The position numbers were made by a program, and so were the translations under genes. A DNA stretch of 36,059 nucleotides, from NCBI GenBank assembly GCA_030550735.1, contig JAUQOT010000002.1, positions 1 through 36,059 on the forward strand, read 5' to 3'. The notes under the pieces were generated by a model. It ran no database searches. It was not told where the DNA came from and was given only the letters and a program-made list of their open reading frames with translations. This document shows positions 15,816 to 22,889 of this stretch, piece by piece; within the stretch, counting starts at the first letter, position 1, and the number at the start of each line of letters is the position of its first letter. The stretch comes from Patescibacteria group bacterium. Its GTDB lineage: Bacteria; Patescibacteriota; Minisyncoccia; UBA6257; HR35.

Positions 15816-16347
15816 AGAATATACTTATCTTTTCTCTCTTTTTTTTATTCTTTTTCTTTTTGTTTTTAAAAGTTATTCGAATTTTATTTTAATACCCTTA
15901 ATTTTTTTTAGTCTTTTATCTTCTTGGTATTTTCGGGGTTCATTTTTACAAGGTTTTCTTTATCTTTTGTTTGTTTTAATTTTTTATTTTTTTTTAGAAA
16001 ATCTTAATTTTTGGTGGCTATCTTTATTTCTCTTTATATCTTATTTTTATTTCAAAAAAATTAAAAATCTCGAACATTTAATATTTCTTTTCATTATTTC
16101 TTTTCTTTTCGCTTTCCTTTACAATAAACCAACATCTTTTAGTTTTGTTTTAATTTTTATTTTTCTTTTTAATCTTTATTATCTTTTAGTTTTCTTTAAA
16201 AAGAACATATTTTTTTCTTTAATTTTTTCTTTTATTTTTTCCGAGTTTCTTTTGGTTTCTTTTCTTCTTCAATCAGTTTTGCTTTTTATCCCTTTTCTTT
16301 TAGTTTTCTATTTTCTTTCTTTTTTGTTTTTGCCTAAAGGGGTTTAA
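15805..16347 (+). CDS. Small polytopic membrane protein, unknown
   Basis: Not recognised. It is almost entirely hydrophobic (Phe, Leu, Ile, Ser), with about five or six predicted membrane spans and short charged loops such as FKKIKNLEH and FFKKN. The only in-frame ATG lies at 15751, well inside the conserved gyrB 3' end. A TTG at 15805, with AGG about 9 bases upstream, is more plausible and gives 180 residues with an 11-base overlap with gyrB. Either start keeps all membrane spans. It sits between gyrB and the clpP promoter and is probably cotranscribed with gyrB. The strong T bias of the plus strand (UUU/UUA codons) can mimic such proteins, so it remains a probable rather than certain gene. 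Confidence 0.6.
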   Translation: MIFKEYTYLFSLFFILFLFVFKSYSNFILIPLIFFSLLSSWYFRGSFLQGFLYLLFVLIFYFFLENLNFWWLSLFLFISYFYFKKIKNLEHLIFLFIISFLFAFLYNKPTSFSFVLIFIFLFNLYYLLVFFKKNIFFSLIFSFIFSEFLLVSFLLQSVLLFIPFLLVFYFLSFLFLPKGV

Positions 16348-16352
16348 ATTAT

Positions 16353-16376
16353 GTTATAATTAAAATAATTAAAATA
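16353..16376 (+). promoter_or_regulatory. Putative clpP promoter (extended -10)
   Basis: TG-T-TATAAT (hexamer 16355-16360) is a good extended -10. A start near 16367 leaves a leader of about 10 bases made only of A and T, without room for a Shine-Dalgarno sequence. Confidence 0.5.
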
Positions 16377-17000
16377 ATGAAGGAAGAGAATTTTAAAAAC
16401 CAACTTATTCCGATTGTTATTGAAAAAACGCAACATGGTGAGAGAGCATACGATATTTACTCAAGACTTTTGAAAGAAAGAATAATTTTTTTAGGAACCC
16501 CAATTGATGATAATGTTGCTAATTTAGTAATTGCTCAACTCCTTTTTTTAGAACATGAAGATCCAGAAAAGGATATTTATCTTTATATTAATAGCCCTGG
16601 AGGAAGCGTTGAAGCTGCTTTAGCTATTTATGATACGATGCAATTTGTGAAACCGGATGTTCAAACAATTGGTATAGGTTCAGTTGCTTCTGCTGCTGCT
16701 CTTCTTTTAGCCGCTGGAGCTCGTAATAAAAGAGCCTGTCTTCCTAATACCCAAATTTTAATTCATCAAGTATATGTTTCTTCTCCGGGAATAGCTGGTC
16801 AAGTAAAAGATGTCGAAATTACAACTAAGCAGTTAATTAAAATTAAAAATAAAGTTAATGAGATTTTAGCCCAACATACAGGTCAACCATTCGAGAAAAT
16901 TGAAAAAGATACTGAGAGAGATTTTTGGATGTCAGCCGAAGAAGCAAAACAATATGGATTAATTGATAAAATAATTTACAAAAGAGAGATGCGGGCGTAG
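16377..17000 (+). CDS. clpP: ATP-dependent Clp protease proteolytic subunit ClpP
   Basis: Serine protease subunit forming the barrel that degrades unfolded proteins fed by Clp ATPases. The 207 residues carry the full family pattern: YINSPGGSVEAALAIYD, GSVASAAALLLAAG with nucleophile Ser105 (usual context A-S-M-A/G), TQILIHQ with His130, and RDFWMSAEEAKQYGLID with Asp182. The start is the first ATG after an extended -10. The TAG stop (16998-17000) lies inside tRNA-Asp, using its bases 8-10, so the last seven bases of sense codons and the stop belong to both genes. Confidence 0.96.
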   Translation: MKEENFKNQLIPIVIEKTQHGERAYDIYSRLLKERIIFLGTPIDDNVANLVIAQLLFLEHEDPEKDIYLYINSPGGSVEAALAIYDTMQFVKPDVQTIGIGSVASAAALLLAAGARNKRACLPNTQILIHQVYVSSPGIAGQVKDVEITTKQLIKIKNKVNEILAQHTGQPFEKIEKDTERDFWMSAEEAKQYGLIDKIIYKREMRA

Positions 17001-17064
17001 TTCAGTTGGATAGAACGCCGGCCTGTCACGCCGGAGGTCGCCGGTTCGAGTCCGGTCGCCCGCG
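16991..17064 (+). tRNA. tRNA-Asp(GTC)
   Basis: Cloverleaf of 74 bases with very GC-rich stems. Acceptor GCGGGCG/CGCCCGC, D-stem GTTC/GAAC, anticodon stem CCGGC/GCCGG around CTGTCAC (anticodon GTC), T-stem GCCGG/CCGGT-type around TTCGAGT, discriminator G as expected for Asp, and no encoded CCA. Its first ten bases overlap the clpP 3' end. Confidence 0.95.
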
Positions 17065-17069
17065 CAATT

Positions 17070-17141
17070 GGGCAGGTAGCTCAGTGGTAGAGCGCCGTCC
17101 TGATAAGACGGAGGTCGTAGGTTCGATCCCTACCCTGCCCA
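17070..17141 (+). tRNA. tRNA-Ile(GAT)
   Basis: Cloverleaf of 72 bases five bases after tRNA-Asp. Acceptor GGGCAGG/CCTGCCC, D-stem GCTC/GAGC, anticodon stem CCGTC/GACGG around CTGATAA (anticodon GAT), T-stem GTAGG/CCTAC, discriminator A. CCA not encoded. Confidence 0.96.
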
Positions 17142-17150
17142 TAAAATTCT

Positions 17151-17236
17151 GCCCGGGTGGCGGAATTGGCAGACGCAGCAGACTTAAAATCTGCTGGGGC
17201 GAAGTCCCCGTGAGGGTTCGACTCCCTCCCCGGGCA
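17151..17236 (+). tRNA. tRNA-Leu(TAA)
   Basis: Class II tRNA of 86 bases with a long variable arm (GGGGC-GAA-GTCCCC). Acceptor GCCCGGG/CCCGGGC, anticodon stem GCAGA/TCTGC around CTTAAAA (anticodon TAA), T-stem GAGGG/CCCTC, discriminator A. CCA not encoded. It reads TTA, the commonest leucine codon in this DNA. Confidence 0.96.
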
Positions 17237-17255
17237 CAAAATAAATAAACTTTTA

Positions 17256-18011
17256 ATGAAAAAATTTATTTTTCTTTTTCTTTTTATAATAATTATAGGT
17301 CTTTCTTTAATTTTTCTTTTTCGTTTTTCAAAAAGAAAAGAAATGGAATTTGAAAAAGTAAGTTTTTTAACCATAGATGGAGTAAAAATTGTTGGAAATT
17401 ATTATAAGAACAAAGAAGCAAAATTTGCTGGTATTTTAATTCATATGAGGCCTAAAACAAAAGAAAGCTATCATTCTTTAGCTAAATATCTTCAAGAAAA
17501 AGGTTTAAGTGTTTTAGCTATTGATTTGAGAGGTCATGGCGAAAGTATTGAATCTCCCAAGGGTTATTTAGACTATTTAAAAATGAGTGAAAAAGAAGAA
17601 CAAGAATCTATTAAAGACTTAGAAGCAAGTGTGGGTTTTTTAGAAAAAGAAGGTTTTTCTAAAAATAGAATATTTTTAATTGGAGCAAGTATAGGAGCTA
17701 ATTTAGTTTTTGAATATATGTCAGAGAATGAAGAAATAAAAGCTGGAGTTTTACTATCACCTGGTTATAATTATCGAGGAATAATTTTAGAAAATTTTTA
17801 TAAGGAAAGTTTGAAAGATAAATTTTTAATTGTTTCATCTAAAGATGATCAAGAAATGGCTCTTAAAGGATTTGACTGGTTTAAAGAAAAATACCCCTCA
17901 TCGACTTTTATTTTTTATGAAAAAGGTGGTCATGGAACTGATTATTTAGAAAAATATCCTGATTTAAAGGAAAAAATTTATAATTTTATTTTGGAAAAAT
18001 TAAGTTTTTAG
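17256..18011 (+). CDS. Membrane-anchored alpha/beta hydrolase
   Basis: Serine hydrolase of unknown substrate. An N-terminal hydrophobic helix (residues 3-23) followed by basic residues points to an anchor or signal with the enzyme outside. The alpha/beta-hydrolase core shows LAIDLRGHGES, the nucleophile elbow G-A-S-I-G (Ser145), an acidic residue in SSKDDQEM (Asp197 or 198) and His226 in GGHGTD, so the triad is complete. The fold resembles dienelactone-hydrolase and acyl-peptidase-like esterases (251 residues). It follows tRNA-Leu by 19 bases with no visible Shine-Dalgarno sequence and may ride on the clpP-tRNA transcript. Its 3' end carries the promoter of the next small gene. Confidence 0.85.
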   Translation: MKKFIFLFLFIIIIGLSLIFLFRFSKRKEMEFEKVSFLTIDGVKIVGNYYKNKEAKFAGILIHMRPKTKESYHSLAKYLQEKGLSVLAIDLRGHGESIESPKGYLDYLKMSEKEEQESIKDLEASVGFLEKEGFSKNRIFLIGASIGANLVFEYMSENEEIKAGVLLSPGYNYRGIILENFYKESLKDKFLIVSSKDDQEMALKGFDWFKEKYPSSTFIFYEKGGHGTDYLEKYPDLKEKIYNFILEKLSF

Positions 18012-18019
18012 TGTATAAT
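17991..18019 (+). promoter_or_regulatory. Promoter of the small zinc-protein gene
   Basis: TTGGAA (17991-17996), a 17-base spacer and a perfect TATAAT (18014-18019) form the most conventional sigma-70-type promoter in the window. It begins inside the hydrolase 3' end and would start transcription near 18026, just before the leader hairpin. Confidence 0.6.
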
Positions 18020-18028
18020 AAATTAAAA

Positions 18029-18078
18029 CTCCTAAGTATCTTCTCTAAAATTTTGTTTAGAGAGGGTATCTTGAGGAG
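18029..18078 (+). promoter_or_regulatory. Long leader hairpin upstream of the zinc-protein gene
   Basis: CTCCT-AAG-TAT-CTTCTCTAAA (18029 on) can pair with TTTAGAGAGGGTATCTT-GAGGAG (to 18078) around an ATTTTG loop. That is a stem of about 20 pairs with two single-base bulges and a few G-T pairs. It begins right after the predicted transcription start and hides a GAGGAGG purine tract (18073-18079), which lies about 29 bases before the ATG. No T-run follows on the plus strand. On the minus strand a T-rich tract follows, so it could also terminate the ftsQ-like transcript. Confidence 0.5.
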
Positions 18079-18107
18079 GAAGGTCGATAAAAATAATTAA
18101 AAAATAA

Positions 18108-18263
18108 ATGAGAAATAAAGGATTTAAGAAAAGGCTTTATACTCCTAGGGAAGGAGAATCTTGGATTTGCGCTAAATGTGGAAAACCGATAGATGCTCTT
18201 CCTTTTATCCCTTCTAAAGGAAGACCTGTTTATCATCGTGAGTGCCTTCCTCCTCGGGAATAA
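18108..18263 (+). CDS. 51-residue zinc-binding protein (CxxC...HxxC type)
   Basis: Tiny basic protein reading MRNKGFKKRLYTPREGE, then WICAKCGKPIDALPFIPSKG and RPVYHRECLPPRE. C21-x2-C24 and H43-x2-C46 form a probable zinc knuckle. The pattern C-x-x-C-G-x-x-I-x-x-L-P-F-x-P...R-P-V-Y-x-R-x-C matches small zinc-ribbon proteins I associate with Patescibacteria (compare the zf-trcl type). Their role is not established; nucleic-acid binding or ribosome association is a guess. It has its own promoter and a structured leader of about 80 bases. The stop lies 3 bases from the end of the convergent ftsQ-like gene. Confidence 0.8.
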   Translation: MRNKGFKKRLYTPREGESWICAKCGKPIDALPFIPSKGRPVYHRECLPPRE

Positions 18264-18266
18264 AGT

Positions 18267-18956
18267 TTATTTAAAATAAATTTTTTGCGGGATTCTTAGA
18301 TCGATTCTTTTGGGATTTATAAATTTTTGTTCTTTTTGATATTCAAGGAAAATATAAAGTTTTTTAATTTGTTCTTCGTGATCTTTATTGGGATCGAACA
18401 AAAATTGTTGATCTAAATTGTTAATAACACTAATATCAAAGTTTGAGTGAATTATTATTTTTTTTATTTTGAAAGAATAAAGATTCGAAAATTCAAAAAG
18501 AAGATCGAAAAAATTTTTTAATTTAGGATTTAGAAGAGCCCCCTCTTTAATTTCTTTATAAGAAATTATTGTTAAAAAGTTTTCATTGCTTTCTGCTTTT
18601 TTTGTAATTCTTCCGTAATTATCTAAATAATAAGATTTTTGATTGAGAGCATCGTAAATAATCGCTAGAGGTTTGGCAATTTTGAAATTGATAATTATTT
18701 TTCTTTGAAAAAAATTTGGTTTTATATTAATTTCCATAATTTCTTTATTTTCTTCAATTAATTTCTTCGAATTTAAAAATATTAAAATCAACGGTTTGTT
18801 TAAAAAATATTTTTCTCCTAAGAAAATTTTTTCTGGTGGAGATACTCTTAAACTCTTGAAATTAAAGAAAAATACTAAGTAAATAAAAGTAATTAAAATA
18901 AAAAAGAAAAAAACATAATCCCAGTTAATATTCTTTATTTTTCTTTTTCTTTTCAT
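18267..18956 (-). CDS. ftsQ: FtsQ/DivIB-like cell-division protein
   Basis: Bitopic membrane protein of 229 residues with a short basic cytoplasmic tail (MKRKRKIKN), one transmembrane helix (about 14-33) and an extracytoplasmic domain. That domain begins with a POTRA-like stretch (LIEENKEIMEINIKPNFFQRKIIINFKIAKPLAIIY), then YYLDNYGRITKK. It ends in the FtsQ-type strand pattern IDLRIPQKIYFK. FtsQ links early and late divisome proteins. Sequence is divergent and no division gene neighbours it, so the call rests on architecture plus the YYLD.xG and C-terminal IDLR motifs. Its start codon is only 15 bases from the divergent serS start. Confidence 0.65.
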   Translation of the reverse strand: MKRKRKIKNINWDYVFFFFILITFIYLVFFFNFKSLRVSPPEKIFLGEKYFLNKPLILIFLNSKKLIEENKEIMEINIKPNFFQRKIIINFKIAKPLAIIYDALNQKSYYLDNYGRITKKAESNENFLTIISYKEIKEGALLNPKLKNFFDLLFEFSNLYSFKIKKIIIHSNFDISVINNLDQQFLFDPNKDHEEQIKKLYIFLEYQKEQKFINPKRIDLRIPQKIYFK

Positions 18957-18971
18957 TAAAATAATTTTAAA

Positions 18972-20228
18972 ATGATTGATATAAAAGATCTTTTGAAAAA
19001 TCCTGAAAAATATAAAGAAGGATTAAGGTTAAGAGGTTGGGAAGATGTTTCAATTGTTGACGAAATAGTTTCTTTAAAAGAGAAGATAAATAGATTAATT
19101 GAAGAGAGAGATAATATCAGAGCTTTGATTAATAAAGTTTCCAAAACCAAACCAAGCGATGAAATAATTGAAGAAATAAGAGAAAAAAAGAAGGAATTAA
19201 AGGAAATTGAAACAAAAATAGAAGAATTAGAAAAAATTTTTGAGGAAAAAATTGATTTAATTCCTAATCTTCCAGCCCCAGATGTTCCAAAGGGTAAAGA
19301 TGAAAATGATAATGTTGTTTTGCGAACTTGGGGTGAAATACCAAAATTTGATTTCGAAGTAAAAGATCATTTAGATTTGGGTAAAGAGTACGATTTAATT
19401 GATACTGATAAGGCTGGAGAAGTTGCTGGTTCACGATTTTATTATCTTAAAAACGAGGTTGTTCTTTTAGAAATTGCTTTGATTAAGTTTGTTTTTGATA
19501 CAGTTTTACCTTATGGTTTTATACCAATTATTCCACCTTATTTTATTAAAGAAAAATATTATCGAGGTATGGGAAGAATAACCGGAGCTGATAGGGAAGA
19601 AAGATACTATTTAGAAAAGGATGATCTATTTTTAATAGGAAGTGCTGAACATACAATCGGCCCTTATCATGCTAACGAAATTTTAGATGAGGAAGAGTTG
19701 CCTAAAAGATATCTAGGTTTTTCTCCTTGTTTTCGGCGTGAAGCTGGAAGTTACGGTAAAGATGTTAAAGGAATTTTGAGAACTCATCAATTTGAGAAAG
19801 TAGAAATGTTTAGTTTCACTTTACCGGAGAAATCAGAAGAAGAACATAATTTTCTCCTTTCTTTAGAAGAAAAAATTGTCCAAGCCCTTAAATTACCTTA
19901 TCGAGTTGTTTTTATTTGTACGGGTGATATGGGAAGAACAGATTATAAGCAATATGATATTGAAGTTTGGTTTCCTGGACAAAATAAATATCGAGAAACC
20001 CATTCTTGTTCAAATACGACTGATTATCAAGCTCGAGGAATAAATGCTAGATTTAGGAGAAAAAAAGGTTCCGTTGAATATCTTCATATGTTAAATGCAA
20101 CTGCCTTAGCCATTGGAAGAGCAATTGCCGCCATTTTAGAAAATTATCAAAGAAAAGATTATATTTTAATTCCGGAAGTTCTTGTTCCTTATCTAGGTTT
20201 TGAAAAAATAGAAAGGAAATTTAAATGA
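18972..20228 (+). CDS. serS: Seryl-tRNA synthetase
   Basis: Charges tRNA-Ser (and tRNA-Sec where present). The N-terminal antiparallel coiled coil that grips the tRNA variable arm spans about residues 30-95 (rich in Glu/Lys heptads). The class II core contains motif 2 (FRREAGSYGKDVKGILRTHQ, then EKVEMFSF), the ETHSCSNTTDYQARG loop and motif 3 (LNATALAIGRAIAAILENYQ). At 418 residues it is full length. No Shine-Dalgarno sequence; the promoter, if any, must lie inside the divergent ftsQ-like gene (a CATAAT near 18912 is a candidate). It overlaps the archease gene by four bases. Confidence 0.96.
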   Translation: MIDIKDLLKNPEKYKEGLRLRGWEDVSIVDEIVSLKEKINRLIEERDNIRALINKVSKTKPSDEIIEEIREKKKELKEIETKIEELEKIFEEKIDLIPNLPAPDVPKGKDENDNVVLRTWGEIPKFDFEVKDHLDLGKEYDLIDTDKAGEVAGSRFYYLKNEVVLLEIALIKFVFDTVLPYGFIPIIPPYFIKEKYYRGMGRITGADREERYYLEKDDLFLIGSAEHTIGPYHANEILDEEELPKRYLGFSPCFRREAGSYGKDVKGILRTHQFEKVEMFSFTLPEKSEEEHNFLLSLEEKIVQALKLPYRVVFICTGDMGRTDYKQYDIEVWFPGQNKYRETHSCSNTTDYQARGINARFRRKKGSVEYLHMLNATALAIGRAIAAILENYQRKDYILIPEVLVPYLGFEKIERKFK

Positions 20229-20626
20229 AAAAATATGAGTTTTTAGGGCATACAGCTGATTTTAGAATAAGAGTTTATGGTAGAAATTTTAAAGAAATTA
20301 TTCAAAACTCCCTTTTAGCTTTAAAATCTTTTTGGAAACCAAAATTGACCAAAGAGAAAGAAGAAATATTTTTAGATTTAGAAAATAAAAATCCAGCTTT
20401 TCTTTTGATTGATTTTCTTTCTGAAGTTCTTTCCCAGACATATATTAAAAAAGCAATTTTTTTAAATTTTAACGAAGAAGAGCTTAGCTTAAATAAAATT
20501 AAAGGAAAACTAAATGGTTTCCGGTTTAATTTACTCAAAAAAGATATTAAAGCAATTACTTATCATCAAGCAAATTTCTATGAAAACAAGGGATTATTTA
20601 TTTTTGAGTTTATTATCGATATTTAG
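20225..20626 (+). CDS. Archease family protein
   Basis: Small acidic-site protein that in archaea and humans activates the RNA ligase RtcB by supporting its guanylylation. The 133 residues show the family signature FLGHTADFRIRVYG near the N-terminus (D12 of H-T-A-D), a central LLIDFLSEVL element, and the C-terminal KDIKAITYH...FEFIIDI with the penultimate Asp, which are the metal-binding positions. Length matches archease. It is preceded by a good AAAGGAAA ribosome site and coupled to serS by a four-base overlap. No rtcB gene is in the window, so the partner is inferred only. Confidence 0.85.
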   Translation: MKKYEFLGHTADFRIRVYGRNFKEIIQNSLLALKSFWKPKLTKEKEEIFLDLENKNPAFLLIDFLSEVLSQTYIKKAIFLNFNEEELSLNKIKGKLNGFRFNLLKKDIKAITYHQANFYENKGLFIFEFIIDI

Positions 20627-20628
20627 AT

Positions 20629-20641
20629 TAAAATTTAATTT
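20629..20641 (+). promoter_or_regulatory. Putative leaderless promoter element for the PfkB kinase
   Basis: TAAAAT at 20629-20634 ends 7 bases before the ATG at 20642, the same spacing as TATAAT before clpB. If used, transcription would start at or next to the start codon. AT-rich DNA makes chance matches common. Confidence 0.3.
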
Positions 20642-21589
20642 ATGAAGAAGATAACAGCTATTGGATCAGTTGTTTTGGATATAATTTTGGTTTCCGATGA
20701 AAAAAAACTTGAATTAGGCTCAAAGATAGAAGTTAAAGATTTTGCTTTTTCTTTGGGTGGAGGTGCCTTCAATGCTTCAGCAACTTTTAAAAAACTTGGT
20801 TTAGATCCAAAAATTTATTTTCATTTAGGTAGAGATTTTTTAGGAAGGATAATAGAATCAGAATTAAGAAAAACAAGAATTAATTATAGAATTTTTAGAC
20901 ATAAAAAAAGTACAACCTTCTCGGTTGTCTTTTTACCAGCCAGAGGAGAAAGGTTGATTTTTGTTTTTCGAGGACCTGAATCAGAGTTCACTTTTAAAGA
21001 ATTAAAATCAATTAAGCCCACCCCTTATATTTATATCACACCGGGGAAAACCCCACCCCACGAGCTTTTAAATTATTTAAAATTAATAAGAAACAAAACA
21101 CAACTAATAGGAATTAATCCATCTAAGGTTTTTCTTCAAGATAAAAATTCTTTTAAGGCTCTTTGTTTAACAGATATTGTTTTTATTAATGAAGAAGAAT
21201 CAAGAATTTTTACGAAAGATAAAAAGAGTGATATTATCACTTTAGGAAGAAAAATTTATAAAAAACTTGGATTAAAGATTTTAGTAATCACTTTAGGTGA
21301 TAAAGGTTGTCTTGTTTTCTTTGGAGATAAAATTTATAAGGCGGGTATATTTAAAATAAAAAAATTGATTGATAAAACCGGAGCGGGCGATGCTTTTAGT
21401 TCTGCTTTTTTTGGTTGTTTAGTCTTAAATGAAAAAATTAACGAAGAAAATGTTATAAAAGCCATAATTTGGGGGACAGCAAATTCAAGTTCAGTTATTC
21501 AAGAATTAGGAGCTCAAAATGGGATTTTAAATAAAGATGATTACAAAAAATTTGAAAATAAAAATTTGAAAATAAAAATTCTTCAATGA
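20642..21589 (+). CDS. PfkB-family carbohydrate/nucleoside kinase
   Basis: ATP-dependent kinase of the ribokinase superfamily; the substrate cannot be read from sequence. The first signature is SLGGGAFNASATFKKLG (residues 37-53, di-glycine substrate switch). The second is DKTGAGDAFSSAF (244-256), with anion hole G247-A-G and catalytic Asp250. ITLGDKGCLVFFGD contributes the nucleotide site. Its 315 residues are standard. Ribokinase, fructokinase, adenosine-kinase-like and ADP-heptose-type sugar kinases all share these motifs. It overlaps the flippase gene by four bases, so a role in supplying sugars for envelope glycans is possible but unproven. Confidence 0.88.
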   Translation: MKKITAIGSVVLDIILVSDEKKLELGSKIEVKDFAFSLGGGAFNASATFKKLGLDPKIYFHLGRDFLGRIIESELRKTRINYRIFRHKKSTTFSVVFLPARGERLIFVFRGPESEFTFKELKSIKPTPYIYITPGKTPPHELLNYLKLIRNKTQLIGINPSKVFLQDKNSFKALCLTDIVFINEEESRIFTKDKKSDIITLGRKIYKKLGLKILVITLGDKGCLVFFGDKIYKAGIFKIKKLIDKTGAGDAFSSAFFGCLVLNEKINEENVIKAIIWGTANSSSVIQELGAQNGILNKDDYKKFENKNLKIKILQ

Positions 21590-22875
21590 TAAAGAGGATT
21601 AAAAATCTTTTGAAATCCCATTTTTCGATTTTAGAAAATACTTTCTGGCTTTATCTTTCAGAAATAACGAGCAGGAGTTTGCATTTAATTTTATTTTTAA
21701 TTATTGCTCGTCTTCTCGGAAAAGAAATTTTAGGTTTATTTTCTTATGTTGTTTCTTTGGCTGGTTTTTATTTTATTTTTTCTGATTTTGGAATATCCCA
21801 GCTTTTGATTCGTGATTATCAACAAAAAGAGAATAAAGAAAATTTAATTAAAAACTCTTTAGTGCTCAAAATTTTAGTGAACTTTTTTATTTTTTTAATC
21901 TCTCTTTCAGGTTATTTAGTTTTGAAAAACAAAGAATACAGTTTTCTTCTTTATTTCATCATGATTCTTTATTTTCTTGTTTATTCTTTGAGGGGTTATT
22001 TTACTTCTTTTTTTATAACAATTCATAAAAGTTTTTTTAATTTTTTGAGTAATTTAATAGAAGGAATAACAATTGTTATTTTTATTTTATTTTTATCTTT
22101 AATTTTAAAAAGTTCACTGGCTATTGGTTTAGCTTATTTATTTAGTTCTCTCGCAGCCTTTTTTGTTGTTTTTCTCTTCTTTAAAAAAAACATCAGTTTT
22201 GAATTAAACATCAAAGAACTTTTTAAAAAAGAAAATCTAAACAAAGCAAATTTTATTTATTATTTTAAAAACGGACTTCCTTTGACTTTTTTCGGACTTT
22301 TGGGTTATATTTTCTTTTCTACTGATCAGTTAATTCTTGGACACTTTCGAAATTTTAAAGAAGTAGGAACTTATGCTGTTGCCTCAAAATTGATTTTAGC
22401 CGTTAGTTTTTTGGGTTATCTTTTTTCAACTGCTATTTTCCCTTTAATCTCAAAATTAATTTCTGACTTAAAGAGATTAAAAAAATATTTCTACGCTTTT
22501 TTGATTTTACATTTTCTTTTGGGTTTTTTTACAAGTTTAATAATGATTCCTTTATCGCCTCTTCTTATCTATATAGGTTTTGGAAAAGAATATCTTGATG
22601 CTCTGCCTTTGGTTTATAGTTTAGTTTGGATTTTAATTTTTATGTTTCAAACTAATTTTTTGGATTATGTTCTTCTTGCTTTTAACCTTCAATGGTTAGA
22701 TTTTTTTATAACTCTTATTCCAGCTGTTTTGAATTTAATTCTTAATTTTATTTTAGTTCCTACGTATGGTGCTTTTGGGGCTATTTTTAGCAGTCTTGTT
22801 TCTCAATTGATTAACTTTTTTTTAACCCTGCTTCTTTCTTTATTTGTTATTGAAAAAACTTCAAAAAAAAGTTAA
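21586..22875 (+). CDS. Polysaccharide/lipid-linked oligosaccharide flippase (MOP superfamily)
   Basis: Integral membrane protein of 429 residues with about twelve hydrophobic spans. It begins with the pattern of Wzx/RfbX-like flippases: LENTFWLYLSEITSRSLHLI, LGKEILGLFSYVVSLAG, SDFGISQLLIRDY. YFKNGLPLTFFGLLGYIFFSTDQLILGHF marks the second half, and NFILVPTYGAFGAIFSSLV the conserved end. It probably moves undecaprenyl-linked sugars across the membrane for surface glycans. Coupled to the kinase upstream. A second, distinct flippase lies at 27217-28662. No glycosyltransferases are in the window to define the pathway. Confidence 0.88.
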   Translation: MIKRIKNLLKSHFSILENTFWLYLSEITSRSLHLILFLIIARLLGKEILGLFSYVVSLAGFYFIFSDFGISQLLIRDYQQKENKENLIKNSLVLKILVNFFIFLISLSGYLVLKNKEYSFLLYFIMILYFLVYSLRGYFTSFFITIHKSFFNFLSNLIEGITIVIFILFLSLILKSSLAIGLAYLFSSLAAFFVVFLFFKKNISFELNIKELFKKENLNKANFIYYFKNGLPLTFFGLLGYIFFSTDQLILGHFRNFKEVGTYAVASKLILAVSFLGYLFSTAIFPLISKLISDLKRLKKYFYAFLILHFLLGFFTSLIMIPLSPLLIYIGFGKEYLDALPLVYSLVWILIFMFQTNFLDYVLLAFNLQWLDFFITLIPAVLNLILNFILVPTYGAFGAIFSSLVSQLINFFLTLLLSLFVIEKTSKKS

Positions 22876-22889
22876 AATATTTAATTGAA

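Noticed and set aside
17006..17374. Open reading frames on both strands across 17006-17248 and 17081-17374 that look like proteins ('GGRRFESGRPR', 'CPGRESNPHGDF')
   Set aside because: These are translations of tRNA-Asp, tRNA-Ile and tRNA-Leu and are well-known spurious peptides.
19000..20200. Possible recoded UGA (as in Gracilibacteria/SR1 code)
   Set aside because: TGA serves as the natural stop of pilB, serS, khpA, polX and rplK, and no gene is interrupted by in-frame TGA, so the standard code fits.
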